From Yoonia sp. R2331 (GTDB lineage Bacteria > Pseudomonadota > Alphaproteobacteria > Rhodobacterales > Rhodobacteraceae): DNA of 64,000 nt. This document shows positions 15,985 to 25,120 of the stretch, in pieces. The stretch lies in the NCBI RefSeq assembly GCF_041103235.1, contig NZ_JBGCUN010000001.1, forward strand, positions 930,001 through 994,000, written 5' to 3'. The notes below the pieces were generated by a model. That model was not told where the DNA came from. It ran no database searches and was given only the letters and a program-made list of their open reading frames with translations. The stretch's first letter is position 1, and each line of letters begins with the position of its first letter. The position numbers were made by a program, and so were the translations under genes.

Positions 15985-17214
15985 ATGACCACATTCATGA
16001 CAGCCGCCGACAAGGCCGCCGCCGCTGACAACACCTGGAGCTTTACCGTGCCGCTGACCGCCGCCTTTGGCGCGGTGTTGGGGGTGTTGGGCGGGCAGGC
16101 CGCAGGGCTGGGCGTGCTGACCGGGCTGGTGGCAGGGGCTGTCATTGGCGCTGCATTGGCCTATGCGCTGGCGGTGCATTTGCCCAAACGCACAGGTCGC
16201 TGGGTCGCGATCGCCGTATGCGCCGCACTGGGGCTGGTGCTGGGCGGTTTGCCCGGTGCGCTGGCCGGTGGCATCCTGGGCGCACTTTTGGGCTGGTGTG
16301 CCTATTGGCTGTCGACGGGGGCCTACCGCGCGGGCGTGCCGCCCTATGCCACCACAGGGCAGGTGTTGTGGCACAATACCTTCAAACTGATCTGCGGGCT
16401 GATCTTTTTCTTCCTGATCGCCCCGATCATCACGATCATTCCCTTGTCGTTCAACGCGCAGGACTTTTTCACCTTTACGCCCGAGATGCTGGCGCTGGAC
16501 CCCGCGGGATACAGCCTGAAGCATTACGAAGACTTCTTCACCAACGCCGACTGGCTGCGCCCGATGCAGAACAGCCTGATCATTGCGCCCTTTGCCACGA
16601 TCATTTCAGTGTCCCTGGGCACGTTGGCGGCGATTGGGTTGAGCCAATCCCACGTGCCGTTTCGGCGCGGGATCATGGCGATCCTGATCTCACCAATGAT
16701 CGTGCCGCTGATCATCTCGGCCACGGGGATGTTCTTTTTCTACAGCCAGATGGGGCTATGGATGGAGAACACGCTGGGCATGTCCAAGTCGTTGTCGGGT
16801 TATATCAAGGTGATCCTCGCGCATGCGGCCTTGGGCATTCCCTTTGTCATCATCACGGTGACGGCGACGCTGGTGGGGTTTGACAATTCGCTGACACGGG
16901 CAGCGGCGAACATGGGCGCGACGCCGGTCACGACCTTCTTTAAGGTGCAGATGCCGTTGATCCTGCCGGGCGTGATCTCTGGCGGGTTGTTTGCGTTCAT
17001 CACATCCTTTGATGAAGTGGTTGTGGTGCTTTTTGTGGGTGCTGCGGCGCAAAAGACGCTGCCGTGGCAGATGTTCACTGGATTGCGCGAGCAGATCAGT
17101 CCGACGATTCTGGCGGTGGCGACGGTGCTGGTGGTGATCTCGATCATTCTGCTGACGGTGGTTGAACTGCTCCGGCGGCGGTCAGAGCGGTTGCGGGGCA
17201 TGTCCCCGACTTAG
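15985..17214 (+). CDS. ABC transporter permease (PotC type) with N-terminal hydrophobic extension
   Basis: 409 residues, compared with roughly 260-280 for usual PotC proteins. Residues 1-120 form three Gly/Ala-rich hydrophobic segments (for example AAFGAVLGVLGGQAAGLG) not found in PotC. The rest is a standard permease with six helices and the ATPase-docking loop SLTRAAANMGATPVTTFFKV. It starts three bases after the preceding permease and is the last gene of the operon. The role of the extension is unknown. Confidence 0.9.
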   Translation: MTTFMTAADKAAAADNTWSFTVPLTAAFGAVLGVLGGQAAGLGVLTGLVAGAVIGAALAYALAVHLPKRTGRWVAIAVCAALGLVLGGLPGALAGGILGALLGWCAYWLSTGAYRAGVPPYATTGQVLWHNTFKLICGLIFFFLIAPIITIIPLSFNAQDFFTFTPEMLALDPAGYSLKHYEDFFTNADWLRPMQNSLIIAPFATIISVSLGTLAAIGLSQSHVPFRRGIMAILISPMIVPLIISATGMFFFYSQMGLWMENTLGMSKSLSGYIKVILAHAALGIPFVIITVTATLVGFDNSLTRAAANMGATPVTTFFKVQMPLILPGVISGGLFAFITSFDEVVVVLFVGAAAQKTLPWQMFTGLREQISPTILAVATVLVVISIILLTVVELLRRRSERLRGMSPT

Positions 17215-17227
17215 GGTCAGGACCCTA
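17212..17227. terminator. Small hairpin between convergent genes
   Basis: TAGGGTC / GACCCTA with a two-base loop overlaps the stop codons of the PotC-type permease gene and the convergent AEC transporter gene. It is short, tight-looped and lacks a T-tract, so a terminator role is tentative. Confidence 0.35.
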
Positions 17228-18154
17228 GGGCAGGACCGAAAGCCAGCCCCAGGCGGTCAGCACCGACAGACCGGTCGCGATCAGGACCGATGACGCCGCG
17301 ACCCGTTTCGCACGGTCATACATATTGGCAAAGACATAGGCGTTCACGCCGGGGGCCATGGCCGCTGTGATCACGAGCGAGCGCTGCGCCTCGACTGGCA
17401 GCCCAAAGCCCGCGCCAAGGGTGAACGACAGCGCCGGTTGCACCAGCAGCGTGATGGCGCAGACGTAAAGGATGACACGCATGTCGCCTTCGGGACGGTA
17501 GCGGACCAGCACGCCGCCAAGGCCAAAGAGTGCGGCCGGGAGTGCCGCGCGGATCATCATGTCAATCGCGTCGGTCAGGACGACCGGCAACGGGAGCCCT
17601 GTGAGATTGACGGCAAAGCCAAGGCTGATGCCGATGATCAGGTTGTTGCCGAACATGGCCTTTGCGACCTTGGGCAGGGTCTGGCGCAGCTTGCCGCCGC
17701 GATTGCGGATAAACTCCATCAAGGTAATGCCAAGGCCGTAGCAAAAGGGTGCGTTGATCGCGACGAGCGCGTAGTTTCCCGCCAGTGCGTCGGTGCCATA
17801 GGCGCGCTGGGTGATCGGGATACCCAGCAGGACGGAGTTGGCAAAAAGGCAGCAAAAGCCGATGACCACGGCGTCTTCCCAGTCGCGACGGAACAGCGCG
17901 CGCGCGCCCAGCAACCCCAGCAAGAAGCACAAGGCTGCGACGCCGTAGTAGCTGAACAGCAAAGCCGGATTGAAGTTCTGGCCCAGATCAAGGGTCGAGA
18001 TGGCGCGGAACAAAAGGCAGGGGATCGCGAAGCCTTGGGTGAAGCGCATCAGCTGGTCCGCGCCTTCGGGTGCAAACACACCGCGCCAAACGGCGAGGTA
18101 GCCAAAGCCGATCACCAGAAAGACCGGCAGGATGACATCAAGCAGCGCTGTCAT
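17225..18154 (-). CDS. AEC family transporter (auxin efflux carrier type)
   Basis: A 309-residue inner-membrane protein with ten predicted helices, starting MTALLDVILPVFLVIGFGYL. The pattern of AEC family members is clear (FAIPCLLFRAIS near 50, AMAPGVNAYVFANMYD near the end). These carriers move small organic acids such as malate or malonate; the substrate here cannot be told. The frame also allows a TTG seven codons upstream. I chose the ATG at 18154, which matches family N-termini. Confidence 0.88.
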   Translation of the reverse strand: MTALLDVILPVFLVIGFGYLAVWRGVFAPEGADQLMRFTQGFAIPCLLFRAISTLDLGQNFNPALLFSYYGVAALCFLLGLLGARALFRRDWEDAVVIGFCCLFANSVLLGIPITQRAYGTDALAGNYALVAINAPFCYGLGITLMEFIRNRGGKLRQTLPKVAKAMFGNNLIIGISLGFAVNLTGLPLPVVLTDAIDMMIRAALPAALFGLGGVLVRYRPEGDMRVILYVCAITLLVQPALSFTLGAGFGLPVEAQRSLVITAAMAPGVNAYVFANMYDRAKRVAASSVLIATGLSVLTAWGWLSVLP

Positions 18155-18161
18155 GGGCAGG

Positions 18162-18207
18162 CCAGATTTTTGCAAAAAATCTGGGTCAGAAAATGTGCCA
18201 TTTTCTG
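18162..18207. repeat. Two adjacent perfect palindromes upstream of the AEC transporter
   Basis: CCAGATTTTT / AAAAATCTGG with a three-base spacer lies at 18162-18184, followed two bases later by CAGAAAATG / CATTTTCTG, also with a three-base spacer, at 18187-18207. Both lie just upstream of the AEC start codon, in the gap behind the MBL hydrolase gene. They could be a small repeat element, a 5' UTR structure or an operator. Confidence 0.65.
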
Positions 18208-18257
18208 GTGCCTCCGGCGGGGATTATTGTGGCCAGAAGAAGCAGGGGTGAGGTGCG

Positions 18258-19055
18258 TCATGGCGCGGGTCGGGTCAAAGTCATACCGTCGTAGGCGGGG
18301 GTGATATGATCCGGTGTTTCGGCGCTGAGCGTCGCGTAGTCGAGGTCGATATGCATATTGGTAATCACCGCCTGCGCCGGTTTGGCGCGTGCGACCCAGT
18401 CCAGTGTTTGCGCAAGGTGGCTGTGGCTGGGGTGGGGATCACGGCGAAGCGCGTCGACAATCCAGATTGCCAGGTTGTCGAGCACCGGCCAGACATCATC
18501 GGGAATAGCCGAGACATCCGGCAGATAGGCAAGATCACCGATCCGGAAGCCAAGCGCGTCAATTGTGCCGTGTTCAACCTCGAACGGGGTCAGGGTGATC
18601 GGGCCGCCTGCGCCCACGATCGTCACGTCGCCGTCGATGGTGTTGAGATCGCAGATCGGCGGATAGGCCGATCCGGCGGGTTGGACGAACGCATAACCAA
18701 AGCGCGCCAGAAGCGCGTTGCCGGTATCGCCATCGGCCCAGACAGGGATGCGGCGGCGCATATTGTAGACAATCATGCGGATGTCATCCAGCCCATGCAC
18801 GTGATCTGCGTGGGCATGGGTGTAGATCACGGCGTCGAGTTCGCCGATGCCTGCATCCAGCAGTTGGCTGCGCAGGTCGGGAGAGGTGTCGATCAAGACG
18901 CGGGTGGTGCCATCGGGGCCATCGCGTTCCACGAGCAGCGAACAGCGGCGGCGGGTGTTCTTGGGGTTCGCAGGATCACAGGCCCCCCAGTGGCCGCCAA
19001 GGCGTGGCACACCGCCAGACGAGCCGCAGCCGAGGATGGTGAAGCGCAGCGTCAT
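18258..19055 (-). CDS. MBL-fold metallo-hydrolase (PhnP-like)
   Basis: A 265-residue metallo-beta-lactamase-fold hydrolase with the metal site THAHADH (His80, His82, Asp84, His85) and the N-terminal LGCGSSGGVPRLG stretch seen in PhnP/RNase Z-like phosphodiesterases. PhnP cleaves cyclic ribose phosphates, but this gene travels with tatD, holB and tmk rather than phn genes, so the substrate is unknown. The start overlaps the tatD stop by four bases (ATGA type). Confidence 0.9.
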   Translation of the reverse strand: MTLRFTILGCGSSGGVPRLGGHWGACDPANPKNTRRRCSLLVERDGPDGTTRVLIDTSPDLRSQLLDAGIGELDAVIYTHAHADHVHGLDDIRMIVYNMRRRIPVWADGDTGNALLARFGYAFVQPAGSAYPPICDLNTIDGDVTIVGAGGPITLTPFEVEHGTIDALGFRIGDLAYLPDVSAIPDDVWPVLDNLAIWIVDALRRDPHPSHSHLAQTLDWVARAKPAQAVITNMHIDLDYATLSAETPDHITPAYDGMTLTRPAP

Positions 19056-19837
19056 GCGGTGGCCTTCCAGAACAGCCGGTCGAAATTGGCCGTCGTTTGG
19101 GCTGCGAAGTCGGCATAGTCGATCCCGAAGGCCTCTGCCGCGATGCGTGCGGTATGGGCGGTGTAGGCAGGCTCATTCCGTTTGCCGCGATGGGGCGGTG
19201 GGGCAAGGTAGGGGCTGTCGGTTTCCACAAGGATGCGGTCGCGCGGGGCGGCGTTGAAGATGTCGCGCAGGTCGGCGGACTTGGGAAAGGCGGCGATGCC
19301 TGACATTGACAGGTAGAAGCCGAGGTCGAGGGCGGTTTGGGCCAATGCGGCCGAAGAGGAAAAGCAGTGCATGACGCAGGTGAATGCGCCGTTGGCGTAT
19401 TCCTCGGACAGGATGCGGGCCATGTCGTCGTCGGCGGCACGGGCATGGATGATAAGCGGCAGTTTGGTGTCGCGAGCGGCGGCGATATGGATGCGCAGGC
19501 TGTCCTTTTGGATCTGCGCGCTGTCGGCGGTGTAATGATAGTCCAGCCCGGTTTCGCCGATGCCCACAAATTTGGGGTGATCGGTCAAAGCGACCAGTTC
19601 GTCATAGGTCGCGAGCGGTTCATCGGCGGCAGACATCGGGTGGGTGCCGGCGGCATAGAAGACTGGCGCAAAACGTTCGGCCAGTGCACGCACCTGCGGT
19701 TCCAGCCGCAGTTTGGTGCAGATTGTAACCATGCGGGTCACGCCAGCCTCTGCCGCGCGGGCGATCAGCGCGCCGTGTTCGCCGTCGAAATCGGGAAAGT
19801 CCAGATGGCAGTGGCTGTCGACAAGGGCAGGGATCAT
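19052..19837 (-). CDS. tatD: TatD family DNase / metal-dependent hydrolase
   Basis: A 261-residue TIM-barrel hydrolase. Metal ligands are visible in order: HCH in DSHCHLDF, Glu in GETGLDYHY, His in LIIHARAADDD, His in VMHCFSS and Asp in ETDSPYLAP. TatD proteins act as 3'-5' exonucleases on damaged DNA or RNA, and related enzymes may deacylate D-aminoacyl-tRNA. The ATG at 19837 is preferred over an upstream start at 19900, which would run into holB. Confidence 0.94.
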   Translation of the reverse strand: MIPALVDSHCHLDFPDFDGEHGALIARAAEAGVTRMVTICTKLRLEPQVRALAERFAPVFYAAGTHPMSAADEPLATYDELVALTDHPKFVGIGETGLDYHYTADSAQIQKDSLRIHIAAARDTKLPLIIHARAADDDMARILSEEYANGAFTCVMHCFSSSAALAQTALDLGFYLSMSGIAAFPKSADLRDIFNAAPRDRILVETDSPYLAPPPHRGKRNEPAYTAHTARIAAEAFGIDYADFAAQTTANFDRLFWKATA

Positions 19838-19847
19838 CGGCGCGCTT

Positions 19848-20972
19848 TCAGGGGGCGGCGTGGTCGCGCGCCGTGTGTTCGATTGCAAAAACCATATCAA
19901 GGATCAGCGCCGCAGGGTCAAGGTTGACCGCCCGCCCGTGACGCGCGCGTGCAGAAAGCGATTGCTGAAGGTCGGCCCAAGCGCGCGCGGCGCGGTCATT
20001 GGGCGACAGGCGCGCCAGCAGCCGTGCCTCGCCCGGGGCGCCCTGGCTGCTGGGTTCGCCCATAAGTCCGGTGCGCGCGGCGCGGGCCAGCAGGTGGTCC
20101 AGCAGGTCAAGTGTCAGAGCAAATCGGGTGTCTGCATTGCGGCCTGCACAGCTGTCCGCGAGTTTCAGCAGAGGCGGACGCGCGACATTGGGCAGGCCTG
20201 ACATCAGGTCCACCAGTTCCGCGTAAAGCGGTAGGCCGTCGTGCGACAGAAGCCGGATCGCATCCCCCGCAGAGCCGCCCGAAAGCGTGGTCAGCGCCTC
20301 TGTCTGGTCGGTCTGGAACCCGGCCTGATCAAGTGCGGCGGCCAGATCAGTGGCGGCCAAGGGCGCGCAACGCAGCTCGCGGCAGCGCGAACGGATTGTG
20401 GGCAAGAGGCGCGAGGGTTGATGGGCAATCAGAAGGAGCGTGGTGTTGGCGGGCGGCTCTTCCAGTTCCTTGAGGATCGCGTTGGCAGCGTTGCGGTTCA
20501 TTTCATCGGCGGCATCCACGATCACCACGCGGTGGCCACCATCGGTGGCCGACATGTGAAAGAAGTTTTTGAGCGGCTCGAGCGCCTCGCGCGTGATGTC
20601 GGCCTGCAGGGCGCCGGTCTTCTCATTGACCATGCGGCGGATCACCAAGAGGCCGGGATGGCTGCCAGATTGTACAAGGCGGGCATCGGGGTGATCGGGG
20701 TCAATTGCAAGTGAAGTTGGCGGGGGCGGGGCCCCAAAGAGCCCGTCATCTTGCTGGGATGGGGTTGCCAGCAGAAAGGTTGCGATCTTCCACGCCAGTG
20801 TGGCCTTGCCCACACCGCGCGGCCCGGTGATCAGCCAACCGGAATGTACGCGGCCTGCAGTGAAGGCATCCAGAAAGTCCTGCTGTGCGCTGTCTTGCCC
20901 GATCAGCCGGGCCGTATCACGTGGGTGCGGTGCCCCCGCGATGCGGTCGGGTTCGGGGGCGTCATCGCTCAT
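19848..20972 (-). CDS. holB: DNA polymerase III subunit delta'
   Basis: A clamp-loader subunit of the replicative polymerase, cytoplasmic. The 374-residue AAA+ protein has the P-loop GPRGVGKATLAW, the Walker B-like region VVIVDAADEMN and the sensor region TLLLIAHQPSRLLPTIRSRC, followed by the alpha-helical C-terminal part. Its ATG overlaps the tmk stop (ATGA), a coupling seen in many Alphaproteobacteria. Confidence 0.95.
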   Translation of the reverse strand: MSDDAPEPDRIAGAPHPRDTARLIGQDSAQQDFLDAFTAGRVHSGWLITGPRGVGKATLAWKIATFLLATPSQQDDGLFGAPPPPTSLAIDPDHPDARLVQSGSHPGLLVIRRMVNEKTGALQADITREALEPLKNFFHMSATDGGHRVVIVDAADEMNRNAANAILKELEEPPANTTLLLIAHQPSRLLPTIRSRCRELRCAPLAATDLAAALDQAGFQTDQTEALTTLSGGSAGDAIRLLSHDGLPLYAELVDLMSGLPNVARPPLLKLADSCAGRNADTRFALTLDLLDHLLARAARTGLMGEPSSQGAPGEARLLARLSPNDRAARAWADLQQSLSARARHGRAVNLDPAALILDMVFAIEHTARDHAAP

Positions 20973-21577
20973 AAGTGGGCTGCGATTTCAGAGGTGATCG
21001 CATGCGGATCACGATTGCCGTCGATCAGAACGCAGCGATTGGGATGGGCATGTGCGAGGGCCAGAAACCCGTGGCGCAGGGTTTCCTGAAAGGACAGGCC
21101 CATATCCTCGAACCGGTCTTCGCCTGATTGCCGGGCAAGGCCCCGGTTCAGCGCGGTCGCAGGGTCCATGTCGATGATGAATGTGCGATCGGGTTCGCGC
21201 CCGATCATCAGGCTGTGCAGCTGGTCAACGGTGCCACGCAGGTCGCCACGGGTCGCCCCCTGATAAACGCGGGTGCTGTCGGCAAAGCGGTCGCAGATGA
21301 CGGTCTTACCTGCGTCCAGTGCGGGTTGGATCGTCTTTTCCAGATGATCCCGGCGCGCAGCGGTAAAGAGCAGAAGTTCGGTTTCTGCGGTCCAGCGGTC
21401 GGGGTCACCGGTCAGCAAAAGTTGGCGAATTTCCTCGGCCCCCGGGCTGCCCCCGGGTTCGCGCGTCAGCACCACGTCCGCGCCTTGCGCGCGCAGAAGC
21501 TCTGCCAGCGCGCGGGCCTGCGTGGATTTGCCAGAGCCGTCGATGCCTTCAAAGGTGATAAAGCGGGGCGGCGTCAT
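20969..21577 (-). CDS. tmk: Thymidylate kinase
   Basis: Phosphorylates dTMP to dTDP for DNA synthesis. The 202-residue protein has the P-loop FEGIDGSGKST (9-19), the DRFADST motif and REPGGSPGAEEIR, all typical of bacterial dTMP kinases. The start overlaps the end of the carboxypeptidase gene by four bases and the end overlaps holB, so it is part of a tightly packed operon. Confidence 0.97.
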   Translation of the reverse strand: MTPPRFITFEGIDGSGKSTQARALAELLRAQGADVVLTREPGGSPGAEEIRQLLLTGDPDRWTAETELLLFTAARRDHLEKTIQPALDAGKTVICDRFADSTRVYQGATRGDLRGTVDQLHSLMIGREPDRTFIIDMDPATALNRGLARQSGEDRFEDMGLSFQETLRHGFLALAHAHPNRCVLIDGNRDPHAITSEIAAHL

Positions 21578-22743
21578 GCGGGGGCGTCAGCGGTCGCGGC
21601 GTTGATCTTGTCGAGCACCACCTGCATCGCGGTGCGCATCCGCACGGCAAAACCACCGCGCGGCACATCGTTTTCGGCCACCAGCGGCACGCGCGCCTCT
21701 GGCAGGCCATCAAGTGCGATGACCAGTTCGCCCAACTGCTGACCGGCGGTGACCGGGGCCTCAATCGGGTCGTTAAAGACAGCCTCGGCGTTGATCCCGT
21801 CCTGATTGGTCACGGGCACCAGCATGGAAACATCGGCCCCCACTGTCAGACCAACGGTGTCAACTTCGCCCATCCAGACCTGCGCCTCGGCGATGCGGGT
21901 GCCGGATCTGGCGACGTCTTTCTGCGCGAACTGACGGAAGGCCCAGTTGACAAGGCGTTCCGCCTCATCGGCGCGGGCCGCAGCACTATCGAGACCTGTC
22001 AGTACAAAGATCACGCGGCGGTCGCCCTGTTTGGCTGAACCAACGAGGCCATATCCCGCCTCTTGCGTGTGGCCGGTTTTCAGCCCGTCCGCGCCGATGC
22101 CCAACGACAAAAGCGGATTGCGGTTTTGCGTATTGGCGGGCGCGCGGCCATCAAAGGCATAGGTTTCTTCGGCAAAGAGGGGGTAGAACGTGGGGAAGTC
22201 GCTGATCAGGTGATCAGCGAGAATACCCAGATCACGCATTGACATCTCGTGCCCCGCTGCGGGCCAGCCAGAGGCGTTCTTGAAGGTCGAATTCATCATC
22301 CCCAATTCGCGCGCCCGGTTGGTCATCATCTGGGCAAAGGCGCTTTCGGTGCCTGCCAGCCCTTCGGCCAGCACCACAGAGGCGTCATTGCCCGACAGCA
22401 CGATCACACCACGCAGCAAATCCTCGACCGAGACACGGTCGGTGGTGTCCAGAAACATGGTCGAGCCGCCAAAGCTGGCCGCGTGGGTCGACACGGGCAG
22501 CATGGTGTCCACGTCAAAGCGGCCATCCGCGATCGCCTCGAACGCCAGATAGATTGTCATCAGCTTTGACATCGAGGCGGGCGGCAGCGGTTCGTCTGCG
22601 TTTTTCTCCATCAGGACGGTGCCGGTGGTCTGGTCAAAGACGTAAGCGGCGCGGGCCTTGGTTTCGAACACCTGTGCCAGCGCAGAGGTGGCCACGAAAA
22701 GCAAGGCAGTGGCGGTGGCGAGGGTCCGCAGGGCGATGGGCAT
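21574..22743 (-). CDS. D-alanyl-D-alanine carboxypeptidase (PBP5/6 type)
   Basis: A periplasmic penicillin-binding enzyme that removes the terminal D-Ala of peptidoglycan stem peptides. The 389 residues include a Sec signal peptide (1-23), the catalytic SMSK (57-60), SGN (117-119) and KTG (222-224) motifs, and a C-terminal PBP5-type beta domain and tail. GGAG precedes the ATG. It lies between a SPOR lipoprotein gene and tmk, a conserved Rhodobacterales arrangement. Confidence 0.95.
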   Translation of the reverse strand: MPIALRTLATATALLFVATSALAQVFETKARAAYVFDQTTGTVLMEKNADEPLPPASMSKLMTIYLAFEAIADGRFDVDTMLPVSTHAASFGGSTMFLDTTDRVSVEDLLRGVIVLSGNDASVVLAEGLAGTESAFAQMMTNRARELGMMNSTFKNASGWPAAGHEMSMRDLGILADHLISDFPTFYPLFAEETYAFDGRAPANTQNRNPLLSLGIGADGLKTGHTQEAGYGLVGSAKQGDRRVIFVLTGLDSAAARADEAERLVNWAFRQFAQKDVARSGTRIAEAQVWMGEVDTVGLTVGADVSMLVPVTNQDGINAEAVFNDPIEAPVTAGQQLGELVIALDGLPEARVPLVAENDVPRGGFAVRMRTAMQVVLDKINAATADAPA

Positions 22744-22765
22744 GTGGCAGCTCCGTCTGGATGCG

Positions 22766-23656
22766 TTAGTTGGTCACAAAGTAGGCATCACCAAAGCCAA
22801 GCGCCTTGACCTTTGCCAGCACCGCAGCGCGGTCCGCTGCATTCGGGGCAGGGCCGACGATGACGCGCCAGAACGATTTGCCCTGGCTTTGCTGGGACAG
22901 GACGCGCGCTGACAGGCCGTCGCCGCGCAAGCGGTCAGCGGTCCGGGTGGCGTTCGCCTCGATCGAGAAGATCCCGATCTGGATGAAGGGCTTTTCAAGG
23001 CTTGATGTGGGGGCAGGGGCCGGCGCAGGTGCGGGGGCAGGGGTTGGAGCCGCGGCGGCCAATTCTGCCGTCTCAATCGCGGCAGCGGCGGCACCGGCGA
23101 CGGGATCAAGCGGTTCTGCTGTGATTTCGACCGGGTTGTCGAAATCGGTGACGGCAGCGGCCACTTCGGCAGGGCCTTCTTCGCGCCGCAGGGCGATCAC
23201 GGACAGCGATTGCGGCGCACCGGCCAGCATGCCCAGTTCTTCGGCGGCGTCAGAGGAGACCTGCAAGGCCGGGCCGGGGTTTTCACGTTCGCGACGGAAA
23301 AGTGCGCCAATGACGAACTTGTCGTTGCTGGGGTTGCGGATGATCACCCGTTCGGGGCCAGAGGCATCCGGGTGCGCGACCCAGACGCCACCAAGGCTGG
23401 GGCGTCCATCCCACAGGCCGTTTTCGCTGACGGAAAACACCTCTGGCGCTTCGACATCGCGTTCCACGGTGGGCCCGGCGCTCAGCGGGGCCGCAGGATC
23501 GGCGGGGCCTTCCGCAGCCGCGCCATCGCCACCAAAGTTCGGTAGGCTTGGCATCTGGAACTTGCCTTGTTCGTCACAGGCCGCCAGCCCGATGACCACA
23601 AAAGCCGCAGCACTCAGCCGGATTAAACCGGTCTTCAATTGAACATCGCCTGACAT
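22766..23656 (-). CDS. SPOR domain-containing lipoprotein
   Basis: 296 residues. The N-terminus carries a lipoprotein signal with lipobox LAAC. The middle has a long low-complexity region with Ala/Pro repeats. The C-terminus is a SPOR domain (PFIQIGIFSIEANA, then GKSFWRVIVGPAPN), which binds denuded peptidoglycan at the division site. The ATG at 23656 is chosen over upstream starts because AAGGGG lies at the right distance and the signal peptide begins there. It is the first gene of the operon reaching down to the MBL hydrolase gene. Confidence 0.92.
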   Translation of the reverse strand: MSGDVQLKTGLIRLSAAAFVVIGLAACDEQGKFQMPSLPNFGGDGAAAEGPADPAAPLSAGPTVERDVEAPEVFSVSENGLWDGRPSLGGVWVAHPDASGPERVIIRNPSNDKFVIGALFRRERENPGPALQVSSDAAEELGMLAGAPQSLSVIALRREEGPAEVAAAVTDFDNPVEITAEPLDPVAGAAAAAIETAELAAAAPTPAPAPAPAPAPTSSLEKPFIQIGIFSIEANATRTADRLRGDGLSARVLSQQSQGKSFWRVIVGPAPNAADRAAVLAKVKALGFGDAYFVTN

Positions 23657-23908
23657 CGCTCGCCCCTTGCATTTATCCTCACCCAGGCGCGCACCACAGG
23701 TTGTTGGATCAACCGTTTTTCTGCACACCCACGTGCCACCCATAGCACAGGTCACGCCGCTTGCGTGCCTGCCCCACGGCTGGCTAGCGCTACAATAGCG
23801 GCGAGGGGGCCGTTTTGGAAGGCCGGAGCGCGTCTGTTCGGCGGATTTCCACAAAGCGTGATCATGTCTTTACGACCGGCAAGGAAGGCACTAAACCCCG
23901 TCTTCAGC

Positions 23909-23998
23909 GGAGGCTTGGCAGAGTGGTCGAATGCACCGGTCTTGAAAACCGACGAGGGTGAAAGTCCTCCCAGGGTTCGAATCCCTGAGCCTCCGCCA
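23909..23998 (+). tRNA. tRNA-Ser (anticodon UGA)
   Basis: The acceptor stem GGAGGCT / AGCCTCC, discriminator G and encoded CCA are visible. The anticodon loop CTTGAAA places TGA at 23943-23945. A long variable arm and GGTTCGAATCC T-loop fit a class II serine tRNA. A decayed tyrosine integrase begins just after its 3' end, so the tRNA is a likely integration site. Confidence 0.97.
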
Positions 23999-24124
23999 CA
24001 TCAGCCAAATATGTGTTTGATGTTAAAAAGTAGATTTCGAAATCTCGCTTTTCGTTCCCACACCTGCTCCCACATCTGACGCGACTCGCAAAATGGGTCT
24101 ATGCGTCGTTGTGACCGCGTTCTT

Positions 24125-24603
24125 CGCCAGTAATCAAGCGTCGCTGATCCTTCCGCCACGCGTTCTGATACAGGAAACAGAGGATCGTCCGGGCCATAAA
24201 GGGCGGTTGCGTCCAGATAGGTGATCCAACGGGCCAAAATCTCTTCGGCTTTGGGAACGCCCTTGTGAAAGAAGCTCTCGATATTCTTACGGAACTTGGT
24301 CGCACCATTGCGCGGGTTCTGGCGCACCGACGTGTCCTCGAAATCAACGTGCTTGACCCGCAGCGTGATCGCAGCCCCGGCGCGCGTGCCTTCGGGCATC
24401 ATCGACTAGGCGCGTTTCGCTTGGTTGATGCTGGGGGCTTGCTTTTCCGATGCCGCACGCGCCTCGGCTTCATCCCGACGGGAAATGCGAAAATAATCGG
24501 CGTCCCGCAATCTGATCCGACTGCGAAATCTATCGCGCTGAATAAGCCAGATAAAGAGTTCGCGCAAAGTCGCCACGATGGCTCGGCTTATGGATTTGGC
24601 CAA
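24125..24603 (-). pseudogene. Decayed tyrosine recombinase (integrase) fragment
   Basis: Read on the minus strand, one frame gives a core-binding-like part (TLRELFIWLIQRDRFRSRIR, DADYFRISRRD), an in-frame TAG at 24406-24408, then the start of a catalytic domain (GTRAGAAITLRVKHVDFED, LYGPDDPLFP). This matches the phage-integrase family common in Alphaproteobacteria. A piece around the first catalytic Arg appears deleted, and the HxxR and Tyr parts are absent, so it is dead. It points toward the tRNA-Ser 3' end, the usual layout for an integrated island. Confidence 0.7.
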
Positions 24604-24779
24604 AGGCTTTCCGAAGGGTCTGAGGTGCCAATACTCATCCTGACCAACGACCTTTGACGCACGCGGAACGCAGAATGGAACTTGGACACAACGCGGGTTC
24701 GAAGGGTCGTGGCCTGAGGCAGCTGACCGGCGATGAAAAGATTGCTCTGGTTGATAGATCGCCTCTCAGCTGGGGCTTT

Positions 24780-24878
24780 AGGGTCAGCGACGACAACAGG
24801 GCGCGGGCCTTGCTCCGCAGCCTGCCAAATGCCGAAAAACTTCTCGAAGAGCGTGGCTGCGATGCGGATTGGCTCAGA
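24780..24878 (+). pseudogene. Transposase remnant (IS5-like)
   Basis: A short stretch reads ARALLRSLPNAEKLLEERG followed by CDADWLR, closely resembling the DDE transposase region of IS5-type elements around the second Asp. Flanking sequence is not transposase-like in any frame. It is too short to assign a subgroup. Confidence 0.45.
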
Positions 24879-25120
24879 GTGAATACGACAAGCTGCTTAG
24901 CTGGCACTGTCCGAAAGGTCGGCGCGCGCTCGATTGGATCAAAAAAGCTCCGGCGAACCAACACTGAGCCTGCCCGGTTTAACCGGGCGGGCCGTCGGGG
25001 CGAGGGGCGGGAAGCGGTCGTTCGCGGCTGCTGCAAACACCGCTGCCTGCCGACAGCCGAAGCCGACCTACAGAATGTGTTTGAGAACATCATGATCCAA
25101 GAAGTGCCTAAGTTCAGGTT

